Of a DNA stretch of 64,000 nucleotides, positions 8,186-17,367 are shown piece by piece. Source of the stretch: Actinoallomurus bryophytorum. Lineage in GTDB: Bacteria > Actinomycetota > Actinomycetes > Streptosporangiales > Streptosporangiaceae. The stretch spans positions 6,634,001-6,698,000 of the forward strand of contig NZ_VFOZ01000001.1 of the NCBI RefSeq assembly GCF_006716425.1, given 5' to 3'. The notes under the pieces are model-generated. The model saw only the letters and a program-made list of their open reading frames with translations, was not told the origin of the DNA and did no database searches. Position numbers and translations under genes: made by a program. How positions within the stretch are numbered: position 1 is the stretch's first letter; each line of letters starts with the position of its first letter.

Positions 8186-8494
8186 GGGGGATCCGCCTCG
8201 TGGGGGTCAGGGCCTCGGCGCCCGAGGTCGTCCTGCCGTCGGACGCTACCAAACACGTTGGAGCGGTCTAACCGGCCCTCCTCCTCACGTCTGGTACGGA
8301 ATTTCGGGCAGGGGCCTTCCGTATGTCACGTAAATCGTGCGTAATATGTCCGAAACGTTTCCCTGCTCAAATGAGTCCGCTGGAACGGTCCCGCGCTCGC
8401 TGGGCCGGTGAATCAGGGCTTCCACCTGCCCTCCCTCATAACTCACACGCATCTGGCGGCCGCTCCGCCCTATGACCCCCACGAAGGAGCAGGC
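8186..8494. promoter_or_regulatory. Divergent promoter region of the amidase fusion and importer operon A
   Basis: This 309-bp gap holds no gene. It is more AT-rich than its surroundings around 8295-8365. It contains a 7-bp inverted repeat TACGGAA (8295-8301) / TTCCGTA (8317-8323), a candidate operator. A TAATAT box at 8342-8347 could be a -10 element for the + strand importer genes. A ribosome site AAGGAG lies at 8484-8489. The controlling regulator is unknown; the AsnC/Lrp protein at 17.4-17.9 kb is a candidate. Confidence 0.45.
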
Positions 8495-10084
8495 ATGAAC
8501 GACGAGATCCCCGAAGGCCTACGGGTCCCCATGATCAGCAGGCGCCGCATGCTGCGGCTCAGCGGCCTGGGTATCGGGGCGTTCTCGGCCGCGCCGCTGC
8601 TGGCCGCCTGCGGATCGTCCTCGGACACCACTTCGGCGAAGAAGAAGGGGGGCAACCTGGTCATCGTTCGCGCGCAGGACTCGGTGAACATGGACAAGAC
8701 GACCGTGTTCAGCAACGCCTCCCTCTGGGTCTACCAGCAGATGTACGAGACCCTGGTCGCGATGACCGACGACGGTCAGGGCGTCAAGCCCTGGCTCGCG
8801 GAGAGCTACCAGATGTCGGCGGACAACCTGTCCTGCACCTTCAAGCTCCGGTCCGGCGTGAAGTTCCACAACGGCCAGCCGGTGACGTCGGCCGACGTGA
8901 AGTTCTCGATCGACGAGTCGAGCAAGACCAAGGGCGGCTGGGAGTTCATCAACTCCGCGATCAAAGAGGTCAAGACCCCGGACCCGCTCACCGTGGTGAT
9001 CACCACCAAGTACCCGTGGGCTCCGCTGCTGGCCGACCTGAGCTGCCCGAACAACGGGATCATCCCCAAGGACTACGCCGGCAAGAGCTCCAAGGACTTC
9101 TACCAGGCCCCGGTCGGCACGGGCCCGTTCATGTGGGGCACCTGGCAGAAGGGGAGCGCCCTCACGCTGAAGAAGAACCCCTCCTACTGGCAGCCCGGCA
9201 AGCCCGCCGTCGACACGGTCACCTGGAAGGTCGTGCCCGACACCAACGCCCGCGCGCTCCAGCTGCAGGGCGGCCAGGCGCAGATCAACGAGGCGCCGCC
9301 CTTCTCCAGCATCAGCCAGGTCAAGAACACGCCCAACCTGAAGGTCGACCTGTTCCCCTCGACCAGGACCGACTACATCCTGATGAACCAGACCAAGAAG
9401 CCCTACGACGACGTGCACGTGCGGCGGGCCATCTCGTACGCGATCGACCGCCAGGCGCTGGTCAAGAACATCCTGTTCGGCAGCGGCAGCGTGGCGAACT
9501 CGTTCATGATGCCGTCGGCGCCCTACTACGACAAGAACTCCCCGGGCCTGCAGTACGACATGGCCAAGGCCAAGCAGGAGATGGCGCAGTCGAGTGTGCC
9601 GCAGGGCTTCACCACGACCTACCTCGCCCAGTCCGGGGACGCGATGGACGCCTCCATCGCGCAGATCCTGCAGGCGTCGCTGAAGCAGCTCGGCATCACG
9701 ATGAAGATCCAGAACGTCGACCCCAGCGCCCAGCACGACCTGACGACCAAGCTCCAGTACGAGATCTCACACTCGTACTGGACGATGGACCTGGCCGACC
9801 CCGACGAGCTGGTGCAGTACGCGCTCGACCCCAAGTCCGGCGGTCACTCCTTCAACACCGGCATGAACGACCCGGACCTCATCGCGCTGGTGCACAAGGC
9901 GCAGCGGGAGTTCGACAAGACCAAGCGGCAGGAGCTGTACAACCAGATCCAGGAGAAGGCCGCGGCGACGGCGTTCCTCGGGTTCCTGTTCTACACGCCC
10001 TTCCCGTACACCCAGTCCGACAAGGTGAAGGGCTTCAAGGTGCTGCCCACGGGCTACTACCACCTCGAAGACGTCTCGCTCTGA
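8495..10084 (+). CDS. Peptide ABC transporter substrate-binding lipoprotein (family 5)
   Basis: A 529-residue extracytoplasmic binding protein of the DppA/OppA type. The start at ATG 8495 follows AAGGAG. The N-terminus has a twin-arginine stretch (SRRRML, 15-20), a hydrophobic core and the lipobox LLAAC with Cys39, so it is probably Tat-exported and lipid-anchored. The mature part has the family 5 layout, including the KLRSGVKFHNGQP and VRRAISYAIDRQALV segments. It captures di- or oligopeptides outside the cell for the two permeases and two ATPases that follow. It is the first gene of a + strand operon. Confidence 0.92.
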   Translation: MNDEIPEGLRVPMISRRRMLRLSGLGIGAFSAAPLLAACGSSSDTTSAKKKGGNLVIVRAQDSVNMDKTTVFSNASLWVYQQMYETLVAMTDDGQGVKPWLAESYQMSADNLSCTFKLRSGVKFHNGQPVTSADVKFSIDESSKTKGGWEFINSAIKEVKTPDPLTVVITTKYPWAPLLADLSCPNNGIIPKDYAGKSSKDFYQAPVGTGPFMWGTWQKGSALTLKKNPSYWQPGKPAVDTVTWKVVPDTNARALQLQGGQAQINEAPPFSSISQVKNTPNLKVDLFPSTRTDYILMNQTKKPYDDVHVRRAISYAIDRQALVKNILFGSGSVANSFMMPSAPYYDKNSPGLQYDMAKAKQEMAQSSVPQGFTTTYLAQSGDAMDASIAQILQASLKQLGITMKIQNVDPSAQHDLTTKLQYEISHSYWTMDLADPDELVQYALDPKSGGHSFNTGMNDPDLIALVHKAQREFDKTKRQELYNQIQEKAAATAFLGFLFYTPFPYTQSDKVKGFKVLPTGYYHLEDVSL

Positions 10085-10124
10085 CCCGGTTCACCCCGGC
10101 GGAACACTCGGAGCGAGAGGGTCG

Positions 10125-11066
10125 ATGAGGTACCTCGTCTACATACTGAAGCGGCTGGTGGCGCTGATCCCGGTGCTGATCGGGATCTCGCTCATCGTCT
10201 TCTTCCTGATCCGGCTGATACCCGGGGATCCGGCGGCGACGCTGCTCGGCTCGCACGCGACGCCCGAGACGGTGCACGAGCTGCGCACGCAGCTGGGACT
10301 CACTCAGCCGGTGTGGCGTCAGTACCTGACCTTCCTGGGTCACCTGCTGCACGGGAACCTCGGGTACTCCTACGTCTACAGCAGCTCGGTCGTGGACCTG
10401 ATCACGACCAGCCTGCCGGTGACGATCTGGCTGCTGGTCTCGGGCACCGTGTTCACCCTGCTGATCGCCGTGCCGCTGGCCGTCCTGGCCGCGGCGCGGC
10501 GCAACGGGGTCGCCGACAACGTCATCCGGGCGGTGCCGGTGATCGGCCTGGGCCTGCCGTCGTTCTGGCTCGGCATCATCCTGATCCTGATATTCGGACT
10601 GAAGCTGCACTGGTTTCCGGTCGCCGGATACGGCAACAGCCTGCCCGAGCACCTGCGCGGCATCGTGCTGCCGGGCATCACGGTGGCGCTGGCCCTGTCG
10701 CCGATCCTGATCCGCAGCCTGCGCGCGAGCATGATCGAGGTGCTCAGCAGCGACTACATCGTGACCGCCCACAGCAAGGGGATCAGCACGTCACGGGTGG
10801 TCCTCGGGCACGCGCTGCGCAACGCCGCCGTCTCGTCCGTCACCGTCCTCGGCGTCAACATCGCCTACCTGACCGGTACGACGCTCGTGGTCGAACGGGT
10901 CTTCTCGCTGCCCGGCATCGGGCAGCAGATGATCAACTCCATTCTCGGAAGGGACTTTCCCACCGTGCAGGGAATCACCCTGACCTTCGCGATCATGGTC
11001 GTCATCGTGAACCTGCTGACCGACCTGACGCACGCGGCTCTGGACCCACGGGTGAAGCTGTCATGA
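10125..11066 (+). CDS. Peptide ABC transporter permease, DppB type
   Basis: A 313-residue inner-membrane permease. The first helix (VALIPVLIGISLIVFFLIRLIPGD with the typical IPGDPA) marks the DppB/OppB subfamily. About six transmembrane segments follow, and the ATPase-contacting EAA-like loop lies around LRASMIEVLSSDYIVTAHSKG. The start ATG follows GAGAGGG, 40 bp after the binding-protein gene. It forms the translocation channel together with the DppC-type protein downstream. Its stop overlaps a tiny frame (ATGA) that bridges to the next permease. Confidence 0.92.
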   Translation: MRYLVYILKRLVALIPVLIGISLIVFFLIRLIPGDPAATLLGSHATPETVHELRTQLGLTQPVWRQYLTFLGHLLHGNLGYSYVYSSSVVDLITTSLPVTIWLLVSGTVFTLLIAVPLAVLAAARRNGVADNVIRAVPVIGLGLPSFWLGIILILIFGLKLHWFPVAGYGNSLPEHLRGIVLPGITVALALSPILIRSLRASMIEVLSSDYIVTAHSKGISTSRVVLGHALRNAAVSSVTVLGVNIAYLTGTTLVVERVFSLPGIGQQMINSILGRDFPTVQGITLTFAIMVVIVNLLTDLTHAALDPRVKLS

Positions 11067-11143
11067 CCGCGCGAATCCGACGCAGCGAGCGGAGTGAGCC
11101 GCCGAGGTACGAGGTGGCTCGCGGAGCGAGTGAGGAGTGGTGA
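11063..11143 (+). CDS. Possible 26-residue ORF inside a repeat-rich spacer
   Basis: An ATG overlapping the dppB-type stop (ATGA) opens a 26-codon frame ending at 11143, just before the next permease. The DNA is built from near-repeats of a 'GCGAGCGGAGTGAG'-like string, and the peptide is accordingly Arg/Ser/Glu-rich. Similar GCGAGC-rich runs recur in actinomycete spacers, so this may be a dispersed repeat carried between two genes rather than a true gene. The frame keeps ribosomes moving toward the next start. Confidence 0.3.
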   Translation: MTARIRRSERSEPPRYEVARGASEEW

Positions 11144-11150
11144 GCGCGGC

Positions 11151-12017
11151 ATGAGCACAGCCATAACGACGGTCGACCCCACCGCGCCGCTGGTCGACAC
11201 CGGCGGGCGGCGGCGCGGGCGGCGGAACGTCACCCTGATGGTCGGGCTGGGCCTGTTCGGGCTCATCGTCCTGTGCGCACTCTGCGCACCCCTGCTGACC
11301 GGGCAGGACCCCATCAAGCAGGACCTCAACAGCGCGTTCCAGGGGCCCGGCGCCGCCGGTCACCTCCTGGGGACCGACGAGCTCGGCCGCGACGTGCTGG
11401 CCCGCCTGCTCTACGGCGCCCGCGTCGACCTGAGGGTCGGCGTGCTGGCCGTCATCTCGCCGTTCGTCATCGGCAGCCTGGTCGGGCTGGTCGCCGGGTG
11501 GTTCGGCGGCTGGGTCGACGCGATCATCGGCCGCATCGTCGACATCGTGATCGCCTTCCCGTTCCTCGTGCTGGTCATCGCGCTGGTCTTCGCGATGGGC
11601 CCGGGGACGACCAGCATCTACACGGCGATCACCCTGGTCGGCTGGGTGGCGTACTGCCGCATCGTGCGCGGTCAGGTGCTGGTCGCCAAGGAGCAGGAGT
11701 ACGCCATGGCGGCCAAGGCCAGCGGCCTGCCCACCTGGCGCATCCTGCTGCGGCACCTGCTGCCGAACGTCATCCTGCAGGCGATCATCTTCTCGATGAG
11801 CGACATCGTGCTCACCCTGCTGGCGATCGTCACCCTCGGCTATCTCGGCCTCGGGGTACCGCCCCCGACGCCTGACTGGGGTTCGATGATCCAGGAAGGC
11901 CAGCAGTTCATCCTCACCAAGTGGTACATGTCCACGATCCCGGGCCTCGCCATCGTCATCACCGGCCTCGCACTGGCGCTGATCGCCGACGGCATCGTCG
12001 AGAAGGCGAACCAGTGA
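11151..12017 (+). CDS. Peptide ABC transporter permease, DppC type
   Basis: A 288-residue permease partner of the DppB-type protein. After a cytoplasmic N-terminus with basic RRRGRRN, the first membrane helix leads to the characteristic HLLGTDELGRDVLARLLYGAR segment of DppC/OppC proteins. Five further helices and an EAA-type loop (AMAAKASGLPTWRILLRHLLPN) follow. The ATG at 11151 lies after a GAGGAG sequence. Its stop overlaps the GTG of the first ATPase gene. With the other permease it imports peptides across the cytoplasmic membrane. Confidence 0.92.
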   Translation: MSTAITTVDPTAPLVDTGGRRRGRRNVTLMVGLGLFGLIVLCALCAPLLTGQDPIKQDLNSAFQGPGAAGHLLGTDELGRDVLARLLYGARVDLRVGVLAVISPFVIGSLVGLVAGWFGGWVDAIIGRIVDIVIAFPFLVLVIALVFAMGPGTTSIYTAITLVGWVAYCRIVRGQVLVAKEQEYAMAAKASGLPTWRILLRHLLPNVILQAIIFSMSDIVLTLLAIVTLGYLGLGVPPPTPDWGSMIQEGQQFILTKWYMSTIPGLAIVITGLALALIADGIVEKANQ

Positions 12018-13024
12018 CCCCTCCGCTGCTCGAAGTCCGCGACCTGCACGTCGAGATCCCGATGCCGTACGGCCGGCTGCACGCGGTCCGCGGCGTGTCC
12101 CTCACCGTGGACACCGCCGAGTCGGTGGGCCTGGTCGGCGAGTCCGGCTCGGGCAAGAGCCTGACGCTGCGCGCGCTGCTCGGCCTGCTGCCGCGCCCGG
12201 CGCGGATCGTCTCAGGAGCCATCCTGATCGACGGCGAGGACGTGACCGGGATGCCGCCCAAGCGCCTCAAGCGCCGGCTGACCGACACGATGAGCATGGT
12301 CTTCCAGGACTCCCTGACCGCCCTGAACCCCGTCATGCGGGTGGGCGACCAGATCGCCGAGGCGCCGTTGCGCAGGCTCGGCGCCTCGCGGTCGGAGGCC
12401 AGGGCGATCGCCGTCGACCTCATGAACGAGGTCGGGATCGCCGACCCGGAGCGGCGCTACCGGCTGTACCCGCACGAGCTGTCCGGCGGCATGCGCCAGC
12501 GGATCTGCATCGCGATCGCGCTGTCCACCAAGCCACGGCTCATCCTTGCGGACGAGCCGACGACCGCGCTGGACGTGACGATCCAGGCCCAGGTCCTCGG
12601 CGTGCTCGACCGGCTGCGGCAGGAGGAGAACGTCGGCCTGCTGCTGGTCAGCCACGACCTCGCCGTGGTCGGCCAGACCTGCTCGCGGCTGTACGTGATG
12701 TACGCCGGGAAGGTCGTGGAGACGGGCGACCTGGTGGACCTGGTCACCGCGCCCCGTCACCCGTACACGTTCTCGCTGCTGCGCTCGGTGCCCGACCCGG
12801 ACCGGCGCGTCGCCCGGCTGCTGTCGATCCAGGGCCAGCCACCGGACCTCGCCGAGACCATCACCGGCTGCTCCTTCGCCCCCCGGTGCCCGTTCGCGGA
12901 GGACGCCTGCCGCGAGTGGGACGCGGAGCTGCTCCCGGCGGGCCCGGCGAGGCAGAGCGCCTGCCGGCGCATCGACACCGCGGAGCGATGGACCGCGATG
13001 GTCAGCCAGGAGGCGACCCGGTGA
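12014..13024 (+). CDS. Peptide ABC transporter ATPase, DppD type
   Basis: A 336-residue ATP-binding subunit. Walker A is GESGSGKS, the ABC signature is LSGGMRQR, Walker B is LILADEP, and a C-terminal oligo/dipeptide extension has Cys residues spaced as CSFAPRCPFAEDAC, the presumed [4Fe-4S]/metal site of DppD-type ATPases. The GTG start is embedded in the permease stop (GTGA) and its own stop overlaps the next GTG, so expression is tightly coupled. It pairs with the DppF-type ATPase to power import. Confidence 0.93.
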   Translation: MTPPLLEVRDLHVEIPMPYGRLHAVRGVSLTVDTAESVGLVGESGSGKSLTLRALLGLLPRPARIVSGAILIDGEDVTGMPPKRLKRRLTDTMSMVFQDSLTALNPVMRVGDQIAEAPLRRLGASRSEARAIAVDLMNEVGIADPERRYRLYPHELSGGMRQRICIAIALSTKPRLILADEPTTALDVTIQAQVLGVLDRLRQEENVGLLLVSHDLAVVGQTCSRLYVMYAGKVVETGDLVDLVTAPRHPYTFSLLRSVPDPDRRVARLLSIQGQPPDLAETITGCSFAPRCPFAEDACREWDAELLPAGPARQSACRRIDTAERWTAMVSQEATR

Positions 13025-14073
13025 CGAACGAGATCCTTGCGGTCGAGGGCCTGGCCCGGCACTTCGCCCCGCACGTGTCGGTCATCGACCGGCTCTTCGG
13101 CACGAAGCCGACGGAGAACCGCGCCGTCGACGGCGTGGACCTGGTGCTGCACAAGGGGGAGACGCTCGGCCTGGTGGGGGAGTCGGGGTCGGGCAAGTCC
13201 ACCCTCGCGCGCGCCATCGTCGGCCTGCACCCTCCGACCGCGGGCGTGATCCGCTACGACGGCGAGGTCCTGCCGGCGAAGCGGACCAGGGCCCAGCAGC
13301 GCGCGATCCAGATGGTCTTCCAGGACCCGTACAGCTCGCTGAACCCGCGGATGACGGTCGGGCAGATGCTGGCGGAGCTGCTGCGGTTCCACAAGCTGGT
13401 GCCGCGCGACAAGGTACGCGAGCGCAGCCGCGAGCTGATGCACCTGGTCGGCCTGCCCGAACGCGCGCTCGGCCAGCGGCCGCGGCAGTTCTCCGGTGGG
13501 CAGCGGCAACGCGTCGGCATCGCGCGTGCCCTGGCGCTGGAGCCCACCGTGCTGCTCGCGGACGAACCCGTGTCCGCGCTGGACGTCTCGGTTCAGGCCA
13601 CGATCATCAACCTGTTCGCCGACCTCAAGGACACACTCGACCTGTCGGTCATCTTCGTCTCGCACAACATGGCGGTGGTGCGGCAGATCTGCGACCGGAC
13701 CGCGGTGATGTACCGCGGGCGCATCGTCGAGACCGGGAGCACCGGGACCCTGTTCGACGACCCCGTCCATCCGTACACCCGGCTGCTCACCGGCTCGGTT
13801 CCCCGGCTCGTCGGCTCCGAGGGACCGGTACGGGCCGAGGTGGAGGCCGAGGACGACCGCGGCGACGTCAGGCAGGAGGTCGCCGCCTCCGCGGCACGTG
13901 ACGGCACCACACCCTGCCGCTTCGCCGACCGCTGCCCGTCCGTCGTCGCCGAGTGCGCGGTCGAACCCCCGCTGCTGCCCGATCCACGCGATCCCGCCCG
14001 GCTCGCCGCGTGCGTCCACGTACCCCGGCTCGCGGAGGTCGTGGGAGCCGACGCCGAGCCGGGTCCGACCTGA
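13021..14073 (+). CDS. Peptide ABC transporter ATPase, DppF type
   Basis: A 350-residue second ATPase of the importer. It has Walker A GESGSGKST, signature FSGGQRQR, Walker B LLADEP and the C-terminal CRFADRCPSVVAEC motif. The 'TENRAVDGVDL' start of the nucleotide-binding fold is typical of DppF/OppF. It begins by GTGA overlap with DppD. Ten bases after its stop comes the D-aminopeptidase gene, showing that uptake and cytoplasmic peptide cleavage belong to one transcript. Confidence 0.93.
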   Translation: MTNEILAVEGLARHFAPHVSVIDRLFGTKPTENRAVDGVDLVLHKGETLGLVGESGSGKSTLARAIVGLHPPTAGVIRYDGEVLPAKRTRAQQRAIQMVFQDPYSSLNPRMTVGQMLAELLRFHKLVPRDKVRERSRELMHLVGLPERALGQRPRQFSGGQRQRVGIARALALEPTVLLADEPVSALDVSVQATIINLFADLKDTLDLSVIFVSHNMAVVRQICDRTAVMYRGRIVETGSTGTLFDDPVHPYTRLLTGSVPRLVGSEGPVRAEVEAEDDRGDVRQEVAASAARDGTTPCRFADRCPSVVAECAVEPPLLPDPRDPARLAACVHVPRLAEVVGADAEPGPT

Positions 14074-14083
14074 GGAGTCCGCT

Positions 14084-14908
14084 GTGAAGATCTTCATCTC
14101 GTCCGACATGGAGGGCACCGCCGGAGTCGTCGACTGGAGTCAGTGCATCGCCGGGGGAGCGCAGTACGCGTACTACACCGAGCTGCTGACCGGCGAGATC
14201 AACGCCGCGATCGAGGGCGCGATGCGGGCCGGCGCCACGGAGTTCCTGGTGAACGACTCCCACTCCAAGATGGCCAACCTGCGACCGGACGCCCTGGCCG
14301 GACGGGCCGCCTACCTGTCCGGCCGGTACAAGCCGATGTACATGATGCAGGGCCTCGACGCGAGCTATGACGCGGTCTTCTTCGTCTCCTACCACGGGTC
14401 GATGGGCAGCAACGGCTCGGTGCTGTCGCACACTTACTTCCCGACCGCGTTCGCCGAGGTCACCGTCAACGGCGCGGTCGCCGGAGAGGCGGGCATCAAC
14501 GCACTGGTGGCCCGCGCCTACGAGGTGCCGATCGTGCTCGTCACCGGCGACGCCACGACGGCCGAGGAGACCGGGCGGTTCTGCCCGGGCATCGAGGCCG
14601 CGGTGGTCAAGAAGTCCGTCACGCGCTTCGCCGCCGAGTCGCTGCATCCGGAGGCGGCGCGGGAACTGATCGGCGAACGGGCCGAGGCGAGCCTGCGCGG
14701 GCTGGCCGACGCCGCGCCGCCGTCCATCGACGTCCCCGTCACCCTCGGCATCGCGTTCCGCAGCAGCGACTACTGCGAGCTCGCCGCCCGCATCGCCGGG
14801 GTCGAGCGGACCGGTGACCTGTCCGCCGTCATCACCGGCGACGACCCCCTGTGGATCTACCAGACCTTCATCACCGTCGTGCTGCTGTGCCGGGGCCTCG
14901 TCGAGTGA
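14084..14908 (+). CDS. D-aminopeptidase, DppA (M55) family
   Basis: A 274-residue cytoplasmic zinc peptidase, the same length as Bacillus subtilis DppA. The metal-binding set is visible: Asp8 and Glu10 in SSDMEG, His60 in NDSHS, His104 in YHGSMG and Glu135 in GEAG. DppA releases N-terminal D-residues (D-Ala, Gly) from short peptides and sits in the dpp operon in Bacillus. Here it is also embedded in a dipeptide importer operon, supporting import of D-residue-containing peptides such as wall fragments. GTG start after TGAGGAG; its stop overlaps the next gene (GTGA). Confidence 0.92.
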   Translation: MKIFISSDMEGTAGVVDWSQCIAGGAQYAYYTELLTGEINAAIEGAMRAGATEFLVNDSHSKMANLRPDALAGRAAYLSGRYKPMYMMQGLDASYDAVFFVSYHGSMGSNGSVLSHTYFPTAFAEVTVNGAVAGEAGINALVARAYEVPIVLVTGDATTAEETGRFCPGIEAAVVKKSVTRFAAESLHPEAARELIGERAEASLRGLADAAPPSIDVPVTLGIAFRSSDYCELAARIAGVERTGDLSAVITGDDPLWIYQTFITVVLLCRGLVE

Positions 14909-16167
14909 GGATCGTGAAGGTCATCGCCGAGCCGGTACGCGCCGGGTTCTTCTCCGATGACCAGGCGGCGATCAGGGCGGGCGCGGAGCACGACGGCTTC
15001 GGATACACGGGCGCCCCGGTCACGCCGGGCTTCGCCGCGATCCGCGAGCCCGGCGAGGCGCTCTCGGTGCTCCTGCTGCTCGAGGACGGCTCGGTCGCCC
15101 ACGGCGACTGTGCGTCCGTGCAGTACCCCGGCGCGGGCGGACGCGACCCGCTTTTCGACGCGACGGCGGCCCGCCGCGACGTCGACGAGTACGTCGCCCC
15201 GATGCTGGCGGGCGCGGAGCTCGGCTCGTTCCGCGACCTGGCCGGGCGCGTGGCCGCCTGCCGTACGCCGACCGGCCGGCTGCACGCCGCCATCAGGTAC
15301 GGCGTGACGCAGGCGGTGCTCGACGCGGTCGCGCTCGCCCGCCGGCTCACCATGGCCGAGGTCGTACGGGACGAGTACGCCACCGGCGTGGACCTGGTGC
15401 CTGTACCGATGTTCGCCCAGACCGGCGACGAGCGGTACGCGGGCGCGGAGAGAATGATCCTCAAGCGGGTCGACGTCCTTCCGCACGGCCTGGTCAACAA
15501 CGTCGACACCAGGCTCGGCCGCCGAGGCGAGCTGCTCGAGGCCTATTTGCGCTGGCTGGTGGGCCGCATCGGCGAGCTGCGTACGGACGACGCGTACGCG
15601 CCCCGGCTGCACTTCGACACCTACGGCACCATCGGCCTCGCCTTCGGCGGTGACGTCGAGGCGGTGGCCGCCTACCTCACCCGCCTCGGGGAGATCGCCG
15701 CGCCGTACGAGCTGGTCATCGAGCATCCGATCGACGCCGGCGGACGTGAGCCGCAGATCGAGACCTACCTTCGGCTCCGCGACGCGCTGCGGCGGACGGG
15801 CTCGCGGGTGCGGATCGCCGTGGACGAGTGGTGCAACACGCTCGAGGACATCGCGATGTTCGCCGGCCGCGGCGCCGCCGACGTGATCCACGTCAAGACG
15901 CCCGACCTCGGCGGCATCGACGACACCATCGAGGCGCTGCTGCTGGTCCGCGCCGCGGGCCTGATGGCCTACTGCGGCGGAACCTGCAACGAGACGGACC
16001 GGTCGGCGCAGGTCACCGCGCACGTGGCGATGGCCTGCGGAGCCGCGCAGGTGCTCGCCAAACCGGGTATGGGCGTGGACGAGGGACTGATGATCGTCGG
16101 CAACGAGATGGCACGGGTGACGGCGATCGCGGCCGCGCGCCGGTCAGGAGGGATGGTCCTGCCGTGA
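14905..16167 (+). CDS. Methylaspartate ammonia-lyase (enolase superfamily)
   Basis: A 420-residue protein that follows clostridial 3-methylaspartate ammonia-lyase along its length. With the GTG start at 14905 the catalytic residues fall at the positions known for that enzyme: His194 (VLPHGLVNNV), metal ligands Asp238, Glu273 and Asp307, and base Lys331 in HVKTPDLGG. C-terminal YCGGTCNETDRSA is also family-typical. The known reaction is L-threo-3-methylaspartate to mesaconate plus ammonia. No glutamate mutase gene is nearby, so the substrate may come from imported peptides or be a related 3-substituted aspartate. It is coupled to the D-aminopeptidase (GTGA) and to the CoA-transferase downstream. 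Confidence 0.92.
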   Translation: MRIVKVIAEPVRAGFFSDDQAAIRAGAEHDGFGYTGAPVTPGFAAIREPGEALSVLLLLEDGSVAHGDCASVQYPGAGGRDPLFDATAARRDVDEYVAPMLAGAELGSFRDLAGRVAACRTPTGRLHAAIRYGVTQAVLDAVALARRLTMAEVVRDEYATGVDLVPVPMFAQTGDERYAGAERMILKRVDVLPHGLVNNVDTRLGRRGELLEAYLRWLVGRIGELRTDDAYAPRLHFDTYGTIGLAFGGDVEAVAAYLTRLGEIAAPYELVIEHPIDAGGREPQIETYLRLRDALRRTGSRVRIAVDEWCNTLEDIAMFAGRGAADVIHVKTPDLGGIDDTIEALLLVRAAGLMAYCGGTCNETDRSAQVTAHVAMACGAAQVLAKPGMGVDEGLMIVGNEMARVTAIAAARRSGGMVLP

Positions 16168-17366
16168 TGCCACTGTCGGACGTCCGGATCATCGCGATCG
16201 AGCAGTACGGCGCGGGGCCGTTCGGCAGCGTCCACCTGGCCGACCTCGGCGCCGAGGTCATCAAGATCGAGGATCCCTCGACGGGCGGGGACATCGGGCG
16301 GTACGTCGTGCCCGAGCAGCACGGCGAGGACAGCCTGTTCTTCGAGACCTTCAACCGCAACAAGCGCAGCCTCGGCCTGGACATCTCCACTCCGGAGGGC
16401 CGCGCCGTGTTCGAGGACCTGGTGCGCGTCAGCGACGTCGTCCACTCGAACCTGCGCGGTGACGTCCCGGCGAAGCTGCGGATCCGCTACGACGACCTGA
16501 AGCACCTCAACCCCGCGATCGTGTGCAGCTCGCTCAGCGGCTTCGGCATGACCGGCCCGCGCAGCGCCGAGCCCGGCTACGACTACGTGCTCCAGGGCAT
16601 GGCCGGCTGGATGGACATCACCGGCGAGCCCGACGGGCCGCCCACCAAGTCCGGCCTCTCCCTGGTGGACTACGCGGGCGGGCTCGTGGCGGCGGGCTCG
16701 ATCCTCGCCGCGCTGCACGCCGCCCGTCGCGACGGCGTCGGCGCCGACTGCGACATCAGCCTGTTCGACACGGCGATCTCGATGCTGACCTATCCGGCGG
16801 CGTGGCAGCTCAACGGCGACTTCGAGCCCCGGCGTACCCACCACTCGGCCCACCCGTCACTCGTCCCCTTCCAGGCGTTCCCGACCGGCGACGGATGGCT
16901 GGTGGTCGCCTGCCCGAAGGAGAAGTTCTTCCGCCGCCTCGCCGAGGCCGTGGGGCATCCGGAGTGGCCCGGCGATCCCCGCTACCGCGACTTCGCCGCC
17001 CGCAGGGAGAACGCCGAGGCTCTGGTGGCCGAGCTGGAGGCGGTGTTCGCCACCGGGACGAGCGAGCACTGGCTCGGCCTGCTGCGGGCGGCCGGCGTGC
17101 CGTGCGGGCCGGTGAACTCCGTGGCCCAGGCGCTGAGCGACCCGCACACCGTGGCACGGGGCATGGTGGTCGAGACCGAGCACCCGTACTTCGGGACGGT
17201 ACGGCAGGTGGCGAGCCCGATGCGGGTGGGCTCGGCCGAGCGGCGCCATCGGCGGGGTCCACGGCGCGGCGAGGACGCCGGCTACGTCCTGGGGGAGCTG
17301 CTCGGCTACGACGCGAGCCGCGTCGCGGAGCTCACCGGCGGCACGTCCGAGGGTGAGGACCGATGA
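16167..17366 (+). CDS. CaiB/BaiF (class III) CoA-transferase
   Basis: A 399-residue family III CoA-transferase. The family landmarks are LADLGAEVIKIEDP near the N-terminus, NRNKRSLGLD, and the nucleophilic Asp168 in SLVDYAGG. I placed the start at ATG 16167; GTG 16164, which overlaps the previous stop, is equally open, and AGGAGG lies upstream. Because it directly follows methylaspartate ammonia-lyase, the attractive inference is activation of mesaconate to mesaconyl-CoA, a reaction known from the methylaspartate cycle. Other dicarboxylates are possible. It is the last gene of this operon and ends 1 bp from the convergent regulator gene. Confidence 0.88.
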   Translation: MPLSDVRIIAIEQYGAGPFGSVHLADLGAEVIKIEDPSTGGDIGRYVVPEQHGEDSLFFETFNRNKRSLGLDISTPEGRAVFEDLVRVSDVVHSNLRGDVPAKLRIRYDDLKHLNPAIVCSSLSGFGMTGPRSAEPGYDYVLQGMAGWMDITGEPDGPPTKSGLSLVDYAGGLVAAGSILAALHAARRDGVGADCDISLFDTAISMLTYPAAWQLNGDFEPRRTHHSAHPSLVPFQAFPTGDGWLVVACPKEKFFRRLAEAVGHPEWPGDPRYRDFAARRENAEALVAELEAVFATGTSEHWLGLLRAAGVPCGPVNSVAQALSDPHTVARGMVVETEHPYFGTVRQVASPMRVGSAERRHRRGPRRGEDAGYVLGELLGYDASRVAELTGGTSEGEDR

Positions 17367-17367
17367 C

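Noticed and set aside
14905-16167. Reading the enolase-superfamily gene as a mandelate racemase or dipeptide epimerase
   Set aside because: The His194/Lys331 arrangement and the whole motif series match methylaspartate ammonia-lyase instead.
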